64,000 nucleotides of DNA from Propionivibrio limicola (GCF_009469695.1 NZ_SSSR01000007.1:1-64000), one strand, 5' to 3'; counted from the stretch's first letter, positions 26,097 to 37,046 are shown. Numbers and translations are program-made. The notes: a model not told the origin generated them from the sequence alone.

Positions 26097-26306
26097 TATG
26101 GGCGCTTGTCCGATCGGCTTGCCGTGCCAGAAGATGTCGCCGGACGCGGGGGCGAGAGTTCGCACGGGAGGCGCGGCAAGCTGGTTTTTCCGGAGCCATT
26201 CTGTCCCGTCAGATAAACGAGTTCGCCGGCGGCGACGTGGAATCCGATGCCGGCGAAAAGACGGCGTTCGCCACGAATGCATTCGAGATTGGAGACGGGC
26301 TGGCTG
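26093..26306 (-). pseudogene. ccmA: decayed ccmA (heme exporter ATPase) fragment
   Basis: The first 70 or so codons of a cytochrome c biogenesis ABC ATPase are readable in two frames. One frame gives VSNLECIRGERRLF, then AGELVYLTGQNGSGKTSL with an intact Walker A (GQNGSGKT). After about 26165 a shifted frame continues LAPASGDIFWHGKPIG. The expected start codon is ATC, and the rest of the gene (signature, Walker B) is missing where ahpF ends. So it is frameshifted, truncated at its 3' part and lacks a start. The region 26036-26387 otherwise holds only two terminators. Confidence 0.75.
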
Positions 26307-26312
26307 ATCGAG

Positions 26313-26350
26313 AAAAAAACCCCCGGGGCCGCAGGGCGGCGCCGGGGGCT
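26313..26350 (-). terminator. intrinsic terminator after the Tim44-domain gene
   Basis: Read leftward, a GC-rich stem (GCCCCCGG...CCGGGGG, with inner CGCC/GGC pairing) is followed by seven T. It is about 40 bp past the stop of the gene at 26388. Confidence 0.8.
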
Positions 26351-26387
26351 GTAAGCTACGTCGGTTGCCCGGAATGTAGCGAGGTGA

Positions 26388-27299
26388 TTATTGCGTCTGC
26401 TGGATCCCGGCCACGACCCAGCCGCCGGAGCCGCTGGTTGCCTTGGTAAGGTGCCAGATCTCATCGATCGCTTCCGGCGTCGCGTCCTTGTCCTCACGAA
26501 TCAGGCCGGTAAACCGCACGCTGACGATGTAGCGCGTCGCTTCCTGGACGACTTCGACCACTTCCGCGTCGAGCGTGACGACGTCGGTCTGCTGCGCGGC
26601 GTTTCCGCGTTCGGAGAGGTTCATCTTGATCTCGGCGAACATTTCCGGCGTCGTGAATTCGCGGATGTCGTCGAGGTTGCCGGCATCATGGGCGGCCTGC
26701 AGGCGGATGAAATTGACCTTGGCGTTGCGGACGAAGGCATCGGCATCGAAATCGGCCGGGATGGCTGCGCCTGTCGGGGTATCCGTGGTACTCGCGGTGT
26801 TGGACGATCCCCCGCCGACCGGTGCCGTATATTCAAACGGCCTGACGTCGGCCGACGGGTTGGCGCCCGCCGTCGCGTATTGCAGACCGCTCACGCGGGA
26901 ACCGCCCTGCGCGGCGGCCCGCCGGCGCATGAAGAAGCCGATCACCGCCATCGCGACCATGGCCAGCAACGCGATCATCATGATCGACGCCAATCCCTCG
27001 CCGAAGCCGAGGTGCGAGGCCAGTGCCGCCAGACCGAGACCGGCGGCGAGGCCGGCCAGAGGCCCCATCCAGGAACGTTTGGCTGGCGCGGCTTGTGGTC
27101 CGGGGGTTGCGCTCTTGGCCGCGCTGGGCGCCGTGGCCTGGTTGGGGGCCGGCGCGGCGTTCTGCTTGTTGAACGTGGAGGACTGCCGTTGCATACCGAA
27201 GGATTTACCGCCGCCGAAGCGCTTGGCGGCTTCGGCATCGCCCGCTGTCAGCGTCAGCCCGAGTGCAAAGATAACAGCCAGCAACGAGAGAAATTTCAT
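26388..27299 (-). CDS. Tim44-like domain membrane protein
   Basis: Exported or inner-membrane protein of 303 aa. It has an N-terminal signal sequence, a low-complexity Gly/Ala/Pro region (about 25-75), two hydrophobic segments (about 78-120: PLAGLAAGLGLAALA and MMIALLAMVAMAVIGFFM) and a C-terminal Tim44-like domain (about 175-300; FVRNAKVNFIRLQAAHDAGNL is shortened here to its core NFIRLQ, then LDDIREFTTPEMF). Tim44 domains resemble NTF2 folds and bind membranes or partners. Bacterial members are common but uncharacterised. It is probably monocistronic, with its own terminator at 26313-26350. Confidence 0.82.
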   Translation of the reverse strand: MKFLSLLAVIFALGLTLTAGDAEAAKRFGGGKSFGMQRQSSTFNKQNAAPAPNQATAPSAAKSATPGPQAAPAKRSWMGPLAGLAAGLGLAALASHLGFGEGLASIMMIALLAMVAMAVIGFFMRRRAAAQGGSRVSGLQYATAGANPSADVRPFEYTAPVGGGSSNTASTTDTPTGAAIPADFDADAFVRNAKVNFIRLQAAHDAGNLDDIREFTTPEMFAEIKMNLSERGNAAQQTDVVTLDAEVVEVVQEATRYIVSVRFTGLIREDKDATPEAIDEIWHLTKATSGSGGWVVAGIQQTQ

Positions 27300-27429
27300 G
27301 TTTGAACTCCTGAGTTAGGAAAGAGTGCGTAAGGGTACGCAACTCTGATTGCAAAGAAAACAAGGATTATTGGCTTGGATGCGTCGAAAAATCCTGTGTG
27401 TTGCGTGGTTGCCGGGAGGTCTTGCGGCT

Positions 27430-28347
27430 TCAGTTCGGCGAACCGGCGTCACCGAAAATCGTGTGCTGGGCCTCGCGGCAGATCGTGGCGATGATCGGGT
27501 GGCTGAGTTTACGCTCGTTGGTGATCGCGTAGATTTGCTCGCGCACGGCGTCGGTGCGCCCGATGACCGTGATGCCGCTCTTTTGCATGAGCTCGCTTTC
27601 GATCGCCGACGGTGCAGCGAAAAAGCCGATACCGGCCTGGCCGAAAGCCTTGAGCAAGGCACTGTCGTCAAACTCGCCGATGATGCGCGGGCGCAGGCGT
27701 TCGGCTTCGAACCAGCGCATCAGCCGTGTATGCAGGGCGACGTCGGCACCGGGCAGGAGGAAGGGCGCGCCATCGAGCAGTTGCGGAAAGGGGAGGTCGG
27801 TTTGCCCGAGCAGTTCCCCGGTGCCGAAGAAACTGATCCCGCTTTCGCCGAGAAAATGATCGTAGCCGCGCACGTTGAGATTCTCGGGCATCGGCCGGTC
27901 GGCGATCACCATGTCGAGCCGATGCACCGCCAGATCGGCGAGTAGCGTCGTCAGGCGGCCTTCGCGGCAGATCAGCTTGATCGGCTCCTCGCTGGAGAGC
28001 GAGGGTTTGACCAGGCGAAAAGCGACCATTTTCGGCACCGAGTCGGCGATGCCGATGCGGAACGGCTTGCATTGAGAAAATGACTGGTCGCGCAGCGAAT
28101 CGATCAATTCATCGCCGAGCGCGAAAATCTGTTCGGCGTAGCCGAGCATGCGTTCGCCGGCCTCGGTCAGTTCGAGACCTCGTCCAACGCGACGGAACAG
28201 TTCAATGCCCAGCACCGACTCGAATTCGCCAAGCTGGCCGCTGATCGACTGTGGCGTCAAATGCAGGTGTTTGCTGGCGCGGGCGATGCTGCCCGATTTG
28301 GCAACAACCCAGAAATAGCGCAAATGTTTGTAGTTCAGGCTTGGCAT
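27430..28347 (-). CDS. nhaR: LysR-family regulator, NhaR type
   Basis: Transcription activator of 305 aa with an N-terminal LysR winged helix (about 4-63; GSIARASKHLHLTPQSISGQ) and a C-terminal effector-binding domain (about 95-295). The opening LNYKHLRYFWVVAKSGSIARAS (cited to 20: LNYKHLRYFWVVAKSGSIAR) and the FGTGELLGQ and ADRPMP segments match NhaR, the sodium-responsive activator of the nhaA antiporter in enteric bacteria. No antiporter gene is adjacent here, so its target may differ. Genes on both sides are separately transcribed. Confidence 0.83.
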   Translation of the reverse strand: MPSLNYKHLRYFWVVAKSGSIARASKHLHLTPQSISGQLGEFESVLGIELFRRVGRGLELTEAGERMLGYAEQIFALGDELIDSLRDQSFSQCKPFRIGIADSVPKMVAFRLVKPSLSSEEPIKLICREGRLTTLLADLAVHRLDMVIADRPMPENLNVRGYDHFLGESGISFFGTGELLGQTDLPFPQLLDGAPFLLPGADVALHTRLMRWFEAERLRPRIIGEFDDSALLKAFGQAGIGFFAAPSAIESELMQKSGITVIGRTDAVREQIYAITNERKLSHPIIATICREAQHTIFGDAGSPN

Positions 28348-28477
28348 CGTTGTGATTCACGGCGGCGCGGAAACGAAAATGGTAGTGCAAAGTGGCGGGG
28401 ATCTTGCCGCTGCCATGCAATTATTTTCGCAATCGGCCGTTTGGAGCGTAGATCGGGAAAAAGGAGGGGCTTGTCGG

Positions 28478-29494
28478 TTAGCGCGTTACGAACGCCGGCT
28501 TGTAGCCGAGCGCCAAGCGGATTTTTTCGGCGACCTTTTCGGCGTCGGCCCGGCTCGGATAGGGGCCGAGATGCACGCGATGGATGCCGCCGCCGGCATT
28601 GATCTGGATGCCTTCGGTTAGCCAATCGAGTTCGCGCGACAGGTGCGAACGCAGGCTCTCGGCGTTGTCGGCGCTGGAAAAGGCGCCGAGTTGCAGGAAG
28701 ACGCCTTTTTGCACGACCGGCGGCAGACTGGTACCGGTCTGCGGCGTGAAGGTGATCTCGCTGCTGCTCAGTTTGCTGGCCAGCATTTCGATTTCATCGC
28801 GGCCGGCGGTCTGGGTGGTTGTCGGTGGCTTGGGCAGCGAAGCCGCCGGCGTGGGCGGTGCTGAGGCCAGCATCAGCGACCCGTCGGGAATGATGGATTC
28901 AACTTCGACTTGCGTGCTGCCGTTGTTGATGTAATCGAGACGGTAGGCGGCGGCATAGGAGAGGTCGATGACACGGTCGGCATGGAAGGGGCCGCGGTCG
29001 GTGACGCGCACGACGACGGACTTGCCGTTGCTGACGTTGGTGACGCGCACGTAGGACGGAATGGCCAGCGTCGGGTGCGCGGCCGTCATCGAGAACATGT
29101 CGTACGGCTCGCCGATCGAGGTCTTCTGGCCATGGAATTTCTTGCCGTACCAGCTGGCGATGCCACGCTCCCTGAACGGTTGTAGCTGGGTGGCCGGGAC
29201 GTAGGATTTGCCGAGGACGACGTAGGGCCGGTTGGCGAAGCGGTGCAGCGCTTCGAGGCGCGGCTGGGCGTCGGGGATGTCGTCGAGGTTGTCCGGAATG
29301 TCGTCGCCCGGGCCGTCGTCCTTGTAGTAACCGCCGCCGCGCTTGAGCGTCACGGCGGGCTTGCGCGCCGTCTTCGTCGATGATTTTTCGGCTTCCGTTC
29401 CGGCCGGCGTGCCGTCGCCGATGCGGGCCGGTTGTCCGCCGCAGCCGGCGAGCAACAGAAGAATGACCAGCGTTGCGCTCCTGCGATTTCTCAT
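28478..29494 (-). CDS. rlpA: septal ring lipoprotein RlpA (lytic transglycosylase)
   Basis: Outer-membrane lipoprotein of 338 aa that cleaves naked glycan strands at the division site. A lipobox (LLLAGC) is near residue 18; the double-psi beta barrel (about 105-205) includes GIASWYGKKFHG, MTAAHPTLAIPS with the catalytic His, and VRVTDRGPFHADRVIDLS with the catalytic Asp; the C-terminus (about 258-336) is a SPOR domain that binds denuded peptidoglycan. It is the last gene of the mre-mrd cluster, 17 bp after mrdB. Confidence 0.93.
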   Translation of the reverse strand: MRNRRSATLVILLLLAGCGGQPARIGDGTPAGTEAEKSSTKTARKPAVTLKRGGGYYKDDGPGDDIPDNLDDIPDAQPRLEALHRFANRPYVVLGKSYVPATQLQPFRERGIASWYGKKFHGQKTSIGEPYDMFSMTAAHPTLAIPSYVRVTNVSNGKSVVVRVTDRGPFHADRVIDLSYAAAYRLDYINNGSTQVEVESIIPDGSLMLASAPPTPAASLPKPPTTTQTAGRDEIEMLASKLSSSEITFTPQTGTSLPPVVQKGVFLQLGAFSSADNAESLRSHLSRELDWLTEGIQINAGGGIHRVHLGPYPSRADAEKVAEKIRLALGYKPAFVTR

Positions 29495-29510
29495 CCCCGA
29501 GACCTCCTTG

Positions 29511-30617
29511 CTACTGCTTGACCAGCATCCGGTGCGACTGAATGCTCATCAGCATACCAAGCCCGAGAAACAGGGTCACCAGCGCCGTGCCGCCATAGCT
29601 CATGAACGGGAGCGGGACACCGACGACCGGCAGAATGCCGCTGACCATGCCCATGTTGACGAAGGCGTAGGTGAAGAAGCTGAGCGAAATCGAGCCGGCG
29701 AGGACGCGGGCGAACAGCGTCGAGGCATTGGCGGCGATGATCAGGCCGCGTCCGATCAGCATCAGATAGAGGACGAGCAGGATGCCGTTGCCAAGCAGCC
29801 CGTGCTCCTCCGAGAAGACGGCGAAGATGAAGTCGGTGTGGCGTTCGGGGATGAATTCGAGGTGTGTCTGCGTTCCTTCTAGCCAGCCCTTGCCGAAACT
29901 GCCGCCGGAGCCGATGGCAATCGTCGATTGGATGATGTGGTAGCCGGCGCCGAGCGGGTCGCTCGACGGGTCAAGCAGGGTCAGGATGCGCCGGCGCTGG
30001 TAGTCGTGGAGCATGTGCCAGAGAAAGGGGGCGGCGCTGGCACCGGCGACGACCAGGCCGATGATCACCTTCCACGACAATCCGGCAAAAAAGATGACGT
30101 AAAAACCGGCGCTACCGACGAGGACTGCCGTGCCAAGGTCGGGCTGCTTGGCGATCAGGGCGAACGGGATCAGCAGCAGCAGGCAGGCGCCGATGTAATG
30201 GCGGGTATTCAAGGCCGCTTCGTGCTTCTGGAAATACCAGGCGATCATCAACGGTGTCGCGATCTTGAGGATTTCCGACGGCTGGATGCGCGTGAAACCG
30301 AGCGACAGCCAGCGGCGGGAGCCATTGACCGTGATGCCGAACAGGGCCACCAAGACCAACAGCACGACTCCGGCGACATAGAGTGGAACGGCGAAACGCA
30401 TCAGCTTTTGCGGCGACAGGCGCGCAACGGCAAGCATGAGGATGAAACCGACCGCCAGGTTGAGCACCTGGTCACCCGTCCGGTTGGTCGCGTAGTAGGT
30501 GGCGCTGTAGATTGTGAACAGGCCGATGGTCATCAGGCAAAGCACGATGAGCAGCAGCGGCAGGTCGAGGTGGGCGACGAGGCCGGCGCGGAAGCGGCGC
30601 AGATAATCATTGATCAT
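29511..30617 (-). CDS. mrdB: rod-shape SEDS glycosyltransferase RodA
   Basis: Polytopic inner-membrane peptidoglycan polymerase of the SEDS family, 368 aa with about ten membrane helices, working with PBP2 and the MreBCD complex in cell elongation. Motifs include GSRRWLSLGF, IAKQPDLGTA with the essential Asp in the large loop, and GGTALVTLFLGLGMLMSI at the C-terminus. The ATG at 30617 (MINDYLRRF) is used; the longer frame has a run of Arg and overlaps mrdA. It overlaps the mrdA stop by 11 bases, so translation is coupled. Confidence 0.95.
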   Translation of the reverse strand: MINDYLRRFRAGLVAHLDLPLLLIVLCLMTIGLFTIYSATYYATNRTGDQVLNLAVGFILMLAVARLSPQKLMRFAVPLYVAGVVLLVLVALFGITVNGSRRWLSLGFTRIQPSEILKIATPLMIAWYFQKHEAALNTRHYIGACLLLLIPFALIAKQPDLGTAVLVGSAGFYVIFFAGLSWKVIIGLVVAGASAAPFLWHMLHDYQRRRILTLLDPSSDPLGAGYHIIQSTIAIGSGGSFGKGWLEGTQTHLEFIPERHTDFIFAVFSEEHGLLGNGILLVLYLMLIGRGLIIAANASTLFARVLAGSISLSFFTYAFVNMGMVSGILPVVGVPLPFMSYGGTALVTLFLGLGMLMSIQSHRMLVKQ

Positions 30618-32520
30618 GGGGATCCTCCTCGGTCGCGGCTTCATCCTCCTGCGCCGCCCCTTTCGGTTTTTTGCCCAGGAGGTAGTAATCGAGCACCATG
30701 CGTGCGATCGGTGCGGCCGACTGGGCGCCAAAACCGCCGTTTTCGACGAGGACGGCGAGGGCGATTTTCGGCTCGTCGACGGGGGCGAAAGCGATGAACA
30801 GCGCGTGATCGCGCAGGTGCTCCTTGATCTGCGATGCCTTGTATTCGCTGCCCTTCAGGCTGAACACCTGGGCCGTGCCGGTCTTGCCGCCGGAGGTGTA
30901 TTCAGCACCGGCGAAGGCGCGGGCGCCGGTCCCTTCCTTGTTGACGCCAACCATTGCCTTCTTGATCGTTTCGACGTGTTCCTTTTTCCAGTGCAGCGAG
31001 CGTAGCGGCTGTGGCTCGATCATCGTTTTCGCACCGCTCTTGCTGTCGGTGATGTATTTGACGAGGTGCGGACGGAAGAGGACGCCGTTGTTGACCAGCA
31101 TCGCGGTGGCCTGGGCGAGCTGGATCGGCGTGTACGCGTTGTAGCCCTGGCCGATGCCGATCGAGATCGTTTCGCCGGCGAACCATTTCTGCTGTTCGCG
31201 GCGCTTGAAGCGGCGTTTCTTCCATTCCGGCGAGGGCAACACGCCGGCCGATTCGCCGTCGATGTCGATTCCGGTCTTGCTGCCGAAGCCGAGCGGGGCC
31301 ATGAAGCGGGCGATGTTGTCGATGCCCATGTCGTTGGCGAGGATGTAGTAGTAGGTATCGCACGATTCGACGATCGATTTGTACATGTCGACGATGCCGT
31401 GGCCGCCCTTCTTGTCGTCGCGGAAGGTGTGACCGCCAAAGTTGAAGAAGCCGGGGTCGGCGATGGCTTGACCGGCGGTGCGTTTGCCGAGTTCAAGCGC
31501 GGCCAGCGCCATGAACGGCTTGAAGGTCGATCCCGGTGGATAGGCGCCGTTCAGGGCGCGGTTGATCATTGGCCGATTCGGCGAATCGTTGAGTTCGTTC
31601 CAGTCTTCGGCGCGGATGCCGTCGATGAACAGATTGGGATCGAAGGAGGGGGTCGAAACGAGCGCCAGAATGCCGCCCGTCGACGGCTCGATGGCCACGA
31701 GCGCGCCGCGCCGGTCGCCGAAAGCTTTCTCGGCGATTTCCTGCAGCTTGATGTCGAGCGTTAGCGTCAGGTTGTTGCCGGATACCGGCGCCGTGCGTGA
31801 GAGGCCGCGCACAGCGCGACCGCCGGCGTCGATTTCGACCCGCTCGTAACCGGTGATGCCGTGCAGGTGAAACTCGTATTTCTGCTCCAAGCCGGTCTTG
31901 CCGATGTGGTCGGTGCCCTTGTAGTTGGCGGCCTGGTCGTTGGCCTCGATGTGCTCGAGGTCTTTCTTGTTGATGCGATTGATGTAGCCGATGGCGTGCG
32001 AGGCGCTGGGGCCGAGCGGGTATTGCCGGAACAGCCGGGCCTTGACCTCCACGCCGGGGAAACGATAGCGGTTGGCGGCAAAGCGTGCCACCTCCTCGTC
32101 CGAAAGGCGCGCGCGGATCGGCAGGCTCTCGAAGGACTTGCTTTCCTCGAGCAGCTTGCGGAAGCGCCGTTTGTCCTTGGGCTGAATGTCGACCAGCGTC
32201 GCCAGCGCGTCGATGGTCGCGTCCAGATCCTTGACCTTCGACGGCGTGATTTCGAGGGTGAACGCCGAATAGTTGCGCGCCAGCACGATGCCGTTGCGGT
32301 CGACGATGGTGCCGCGGTTGGGCGGTATCGGCACCAGCGAGATGCGGTTGTCTTCGGCGCGGGTGGTGTAGTAGTCGTGCTGGATGACCTGCAGGTAAAC
32401 GAAGCGGGCCAGCAGGACGCCGAAGGCGAGCAGCACCAAGGCCGCGACGACGACGATCCGGTTGCGGAACCGGTCGAGGTCGCTGTCGGTGGTGTTGAAA
32501 GACGAGTGCCGGATAAGCAA
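30607..32520 (-). CDS. mrdA: penicillin-binding protein 2 (elongation transpeptidase)
   Basis: Class B penicillin-binding protein that cross-links peptidoglycan of the side wall. 637 aa: one N-terminal membrane helix (about 22-42), a pedestal domain (about 55-230) and the transpeptidase domain (about 260-610). Active-site motifs are STFK with nucleophile S331, SCD (in VESCDTYYY) as the second motif, and KTGTAQ as the third. Its position between mreD and mrdB and the coupled overlap with mrdB identify it as the elongasome enzyme rather than the division PBP3. Confidence 0.96.
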   Translation of the reverse strand: MLIRHSSFNTTDSDLDRFRNRIVVVAALVLLAFGVLLARFVYLQVIQHDYYTTRAEDNRISLVPIPPNRGTIVDRNGIVLARNYSAFTLEITPSKVKDLDATIDALATLVDIQPKDKRRFRKLLEESKSFESLPIRARLSDEEVARFAANRYRFPGVEVKARLFRQYPLGPSASHAIGYINRINKKDLEHIEANDQAANYKGTDHIGKTGLEQKYEFHLHGITGYERVEIDAGGRAVRGLSRTAPVSGNNLTLTLDIKLQEIAEKAFGDRRGALVAIEPSTGGILALVSTPSFDPNLFIDGIRAEDWNELNDSPNRPMINRALNGAYPPGSTFKPFMALAALELGKRTAGQAIADPGFFNFGGHTFRDDKKGGHGIVDMYKSIVESCDTYYYILANDMGIDNIARFMAPLGFGSKTGIDIDGESAGVLPSPEWKKRRFKRREQQKWFAGETISIGIGQGYNAYTPIQLAQATAMLVNNGVLFRPHLVKYITDSKSGAKTMIEPQPLRSLHWKKEHVETIKKAMVGVNKEGTGARAFAGAEYTSGGKTGTAQVFSLKGSEYKASQIKEHLRDHALFIAFAPVDEPKIALAVLVENGGFGAQSAAPIARMVLDYYLLGKKPKGAAQEDEAATEEDPHDQ

Positions 32521-32550
32521 GGCGGTGTGTCCCGAAGTTTTCTTTGGCGC

Positions 32551-33072
32551 CTAGATCGGGCGGTTTTCGTCGCGGTCGACCGGCCGGTATTGCGGCAGCA
32601 ACAGGATGAAGGTGAGCGGCCACCAGAGGAGGGCGCCAATCAAAGGTCCGATGAAGTAAGCCAGTCCGGGGAATTCCTCGCCGGTCATGGCGCGGGCGCC
32701 GAGTTGAATCAGTTGCACGATCGCGAGGAGGGCGAGAACGTGCAAGGCCTGCTGTGCCATCGGAAACCACAAAATGCGACGCGACAGGGAAGAGGCAGCA
32801 TAGGCGGCGAGAACATAGGCCAGCGCATGCTGGCCCATCACGCTGGCATCGGCGACATCCATGAGGACGCCGAGCAGAAAAGCGCTTCCCATGCCGACCC
32901 GCCGCGGTTCGCGGATGCTCCAGAACAACAGTACCAAGGCGACCCAGTCGGGCATCCAGGGCCACGCCGAGGTAGGCAGGAAATTGAGCGTCAGGGCGGC
33001 GATCAGGCTGAGGCCGATAAACCAGGGACGTACCGGCAGAAGAATGCGCGACGAGGCGAAGGAATGGGGCAT
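32551..33072 (-). CDS. mreD: rod-shape-determining protein MreD
   Basis: Small inner-membrane protein of 173 aa with five to six hydrophobic helices, part of the MreBCD elongation scaffold. Recognisable family segments are LNFLPTS, the PDWVALVLLFWSIREPRRVGM core (cited as WVALVLLFWSIREPRRVGM) and FLLGVLMDVADAS. It begins 3 bp after the mreC stop and ends 30 bp before mrdA, within the single-direction cell-shape operon. Sequence conservation in MreD is low, so context carries much of the call. Confidence 0.92.
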   Translation of the reverse strand: MPHSFASSRILLPVRPWFIGLSLIAALTLNFLPTSAWPWMPDWVALVLLFWSIREPRRVGMGSAFLLGVLMDVADASVMGQHALAYVLAAYAASSLSRRILWFPMAQQALHVLALLAIVQLIQLGARAMTGEEFPGLAYFIGPLIGALLWWPLTFILLLPQYRPVDRDENRPI

Positions 33073-33075
33073 CGG

Positions 33076-34008
33076 TTATTCCTTGCGCGGCCGTTCGTTC
33101 CGGGCCGCGGCTTTGCCGCGTCCGTCGGCTGGTTTGGATTTGCTCGCCTTTTCGGTCAATTCGCCCGGCAGGTCCAGCGGTTCACGCGGGTCGAGCACCA
33201 TGACGAGGCCGAAATTCTCGACGCCGGCGAGCGGTTCGCAATGGATGCGCGCGAACGAATACGAGGCGTCGCGCTCCACGCTGACGACCCGAGCCACCGC
33301 CAGACCGGGCAGAAAGATGCCGTCCAGTCCCGAAGTGACGATCAGGTCGCCTTTTTCCACGTCGGCATTGTTCGGTAAAAAACGCAGCTCGAGACGCCCG
33401 TTGCCGACGCCGAATACCACGGAGCGCAGGCCGTTGCGCAAGATCTGGACGGGCACCACCTGATCCTTGTCGGTGATCAGGGTGACCTCCGAAACGTAGG
33501 GGAAGACGCGCGTTACCTGGCCGATGACACCTTTTTCGTCCACGACCGGTTGTCCGGGAACAATGTTGTCCTGCTGCCCCTTGTCAACGACGATGCGCCG
33601 GGAGTAGGGATCGCGCACCGTATAGAGAAGCTGGGCGACGCGCCCTTGCGCTTTCTTGCTTTCCTTGACTTCGAGCAACTGGCGCAGTCGCTCGTTTTCG
33701 GCTTCCAGATGTTGCGCGCGCAGCAGTGTTGTCGCATTTTCTACGTGGGTGCGTTCCAGGCGGCTGTTTTGTTCGCGCAGCGAATCCATGCCCGACAGGT
33801 AGCCGGCCGCGTTCTGCAGCATCTCGACCGGTTTCTGGACGACGCGCTGGATCGGGTGCGTGATCAGGGAAACCCCTTGGCGCAGGATCTCCAGCGTCTG
33901 AAAGCGCGAATCGATAAAAATCAGTGCCAGCGAAAGCGCGGCGTAGAACGAAAGCTGCGCCAGCGGCGCCGGGCCGCGTTTGAAAAAGGGAGGCGGCTGA
34001 TAGTCCAT
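33076..34008 (-). CDS. mreC: rod-shape-determining protein MreC
   Basis: Periplasmic scaffold protein of 310 aa anchored by one N-terminal helix (about 18-35), followed by a coiled coil (about 72-115) and the double beta-barrel domain (about 120-275), which includes VDKGQQDNIVPGQPVVDEKG and DLIVTSGLDGIFLPGLAVA. It binds PBP2 to activate RodA-PBP2. A C-terminal Lys/Arg-rich tail extends past the usual end. A 140-bp gap with GC-rich inverted sequence separates it from mreB. Confidence 0.94.
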   Translation of the reverse strand: MDYQPPPFFKRGPAPLAQLSFYAALSLALIFIDSRFQTLEILRQGVSLITHPIQRVVQKPVEMLQNAAGYLSGMDSLREQNSRLERTHVENATTLLRAQHLEAENERLRQLLEVKESKKAQGRVAQLLYTVRDPYSRRIVVDKGQQDNIVPGQPVVDEKGVIGQVTRVFPYVSEVTLITDKDQVVPVQILRNGLRSVVFGVGNGRLELRFLPNNADVEKGDLIVTSGLDGIFLPGLAVARVVSVERDASYSFARIHCEPLAGVENFGLVMVLDPREPLDLPGELTEKASKSKPADGRGKAAARNERPRKE

Positions 34009-34148
34009 GGGGTTCGGTGGTGCCTAACGAGCGGAGCGGGCGGGGCGTGAGAGGCAAGCCGTGAGCGAAAGCCGTTTTCGGCCCCGCTCAGGCGAGAGTG
34101 CGGCGGCCGTGGCTGCCAACACTCTTTGCGTCGTTCTGGCTATGCCCG

Positions 34149-35282
<1,134 letters not shown>

Positions 35283-35299
35283 TTACTGATTTCATTACC

Positions 35300-35587
35300 A
35301 TGTCGCTCACTCTGGAACAAGTCCGGCGCGTCGCCCATCTGGCCCGGATCGAAATCAGCGACGCCGAGGCGCAAAGCACGCTCGGCCACCTGAACGGAAT
35401 TTTCACCCTGATCGAAGAAATGCAGGCCGTCGATACGCAAGGCATCGAGCCGATGGCGCACGCTCAGGATCTCGCCCAGCGCCTGCGCGCCGACGCCGTG
35501 ACCGAGCAGAACCGCCGCGACGCCTTTCAGGCCGTGGCGCCGGAAACGGAAGCCGGTCTCTATCTTGTGCCGAAGGTGATCGAATGA
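35300..35587 (+). CDS. gatC: Asp-tRNA(Asn)/Glu-tRNA(Gln) amidotransferase subunit C
   Basis: 95-aa subunit that bridges GatA and GatB in the amidotransferase which converts mischarged Glu-tRNA(Gln) or Asp-tRNA(Asn) to the correct form. It shows the family opening [19 protein letters not shown] (first 19 residues after Met), GIEPMAHAQ and the C-terminal LYLVPKVIE. Its stop overlaps the gatA start (ATGA). Its presence implies indirect charging of one or both tRNAs. Confidence 0.95.
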   Translation: MSLTLEQVRRVAHLARIEISDAEAQSTLGHLNGIFTLIEEMQAVDTQGIEPMAHAQDLAQRLRADAVTEQNRRDAFQAVAPETEAGLYLVPKVIE

Positions 35588-37038
35588 TTACGCGTAGCCT
35601 TTCTTCCCTCGCCCAGGCGCTGGCCGCCAAGGAAATCTCCAGCGTCGAGCTGACTCAGCTCTATCTCGATCGCATCGCCCGTCTCAATCCGTCGGTCAAC
35701 GCCTACATCACTGTCGATGCCGAGAAAAGCCTGGCGCAGGCCCAGGCGGCTGACGCGTTACGCGCCGCTGGTCAGGCCGGGCCGCTGACCGGCATCCCGC
35801 TGGCACAGAAGGATATTTTCTGTGCCAAGGGCTGGCTGACGACCTGCGGCTCGAAGATGCTCGGCAACTTCGTCAGCCCCTACGACGCGACGGTAATCGA
35901 ACGTTTCAACGCGGCCGGCAGCGTCATCCTTGGCAAGACGAACATGGACGAATTCGCCATGGGCTCGTCGAACGAGACGTCCTATTTCGGCTCGGTCAAG
36001 AACCCGTGGGATAACGCACGCGTGCCCGGCGGCTCGTCGGGCGGTTCCGCCGCCGCTGTGGCGGCGCTGCTGGCACCGGCGGCGACCGGCACCGATACCG
36101 GCGGCTCGATCCGTCAACCGGCGGCGCTCTGCAACCTGACCGGCCTCAAGCCGACCTACGGCGTCGTTTCGCGTTACGGCATGATTGCCTTTGCCTCGTC
36201 GCTCGATCAGGGCGGGCCGATGGCGCGTTCGGCCGAGGATTGCGCGCTGCTGCTCAACACGATGGCCGGTTTCGACGAGCGCGATTCGACCAGCCTCGAC
36301 CGCCCAGCCGAAGACTACGGCCGCGATCTGGAAAAACCGCTGGCCGGCCTGAAAATCGGCCTGCCGAAGGAATTCTTCGGCGAAGGCTGTACGCCCGAGG
36401 TCATGGCGCTGGTCGAAGCGGCGATTGCCGAGTATCGCAAGCTCGGTGCCGAAACAGTCGAAGTCAGCCTGCCGAACATGAAGCTCTCCGTGCCGGCCTA
36501 CTACGTGATCGCGCCGGCCGAAGCCAGCTCGAACCTGTCGCGCTTCGACGGTGTGCGCTACGGCTATCGCGCCCCCGAGTACGCCGACCTCAGCGACATG
36601 TACAGCAAGAGCCGCGCGCAGGGCTTCGGCGCCGAAGTGAAGCGCCGCATCCTGATCGGCACCTATGTGTTGTCGCATGGCTATTACGACGCCTATTACC
36701 TGCAGGCGCAGCGCATCCGCCGCCTGATCGCCAACGATTTCGTCGAAGCGTTCAAGCAATGCGATGTGATCATGGGGCCGACCAGTCCGAGTACCGCGTT
36801 CAAGCTCGGCGAGAGGGCGGCCGATCCGGTCCAGATGTACCTGTCCGATATCTACACGATTGCCGTCAATCTTGCCGGTCTGCCCGGGATGTCGGTGCCG
36901 TGCGGTTTTGCCGGTGGATTGCCGGCAGGTCTGCAACTGATCGGCGACTATTTCAGCGAAGCGAAATTGCTGAATGTGGCGCACCGCTACCAGCAGGTGA
37001 CGGATTGGCATCTGCAACATCCGGCCGGACTCGTCTGA
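35584..37038 (+). CDS. gatA: aminoacyl-tRNA amidotransferase subunit A
   Basis: Amidase subunit of 484 aa that releases ammonia from glutamine for transamidation. The Ser-cisSer-Lys triad is visible: Lys in PLAQKDIF, cis-Ser and nucleophile Ser in the glycine-rich [14 protein letters not shown] to [12 protein letters not shown] region. Length and the TGLKPTYG motif fit GatA. It begins 4 bases inside gatC. Unusually, it is followed by a lipoprotein gene (37047) before gatB. Confidence 0.97.
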   Translation: MITRSLSSLAQALAAKEISSVELTQLYLDRIARLNPSVNAYITVDAEKSLAQAQAADALRAAGQAGPLTGIPLAQKDIFCAKGWLTTCGSKMLGNFVSPYDATVIERFNAAGSVILGKTNMDEFAMGSSNETSYFGSVKNPWDNARVPGGSSGGSAAAVAALLAPAATGTDTGGSIRQPAALCNLTGLKPTYGVVSRYGMIAFASSLDQGGPMARSAEDCALLLNTMAGFDERDSTSLDRPAEDYGRDLEKPLAGLKIGLPKEFFGEGCTPEVMALVEAAIAEYRKLGAETVEVSLPNMKLSVPAYYVIAPAEASSNLSRFDGVRYGYRAPEYADLSDMYSKSRAQGFGAEVKRRILIGTYVLSHGYYDAYYLQAQRIRRLIANDFVEAFKQCDVIMGPTSPSTAFKLGERAADPVQMYLSDIYTIAVNLAGLPGMSVPCGFAGGLPAGLQLIGDYFSEAKLLNVAHRYQQVTDWHLQHPAGLV

Positions 37039-37046
37039 GCGTTCCG

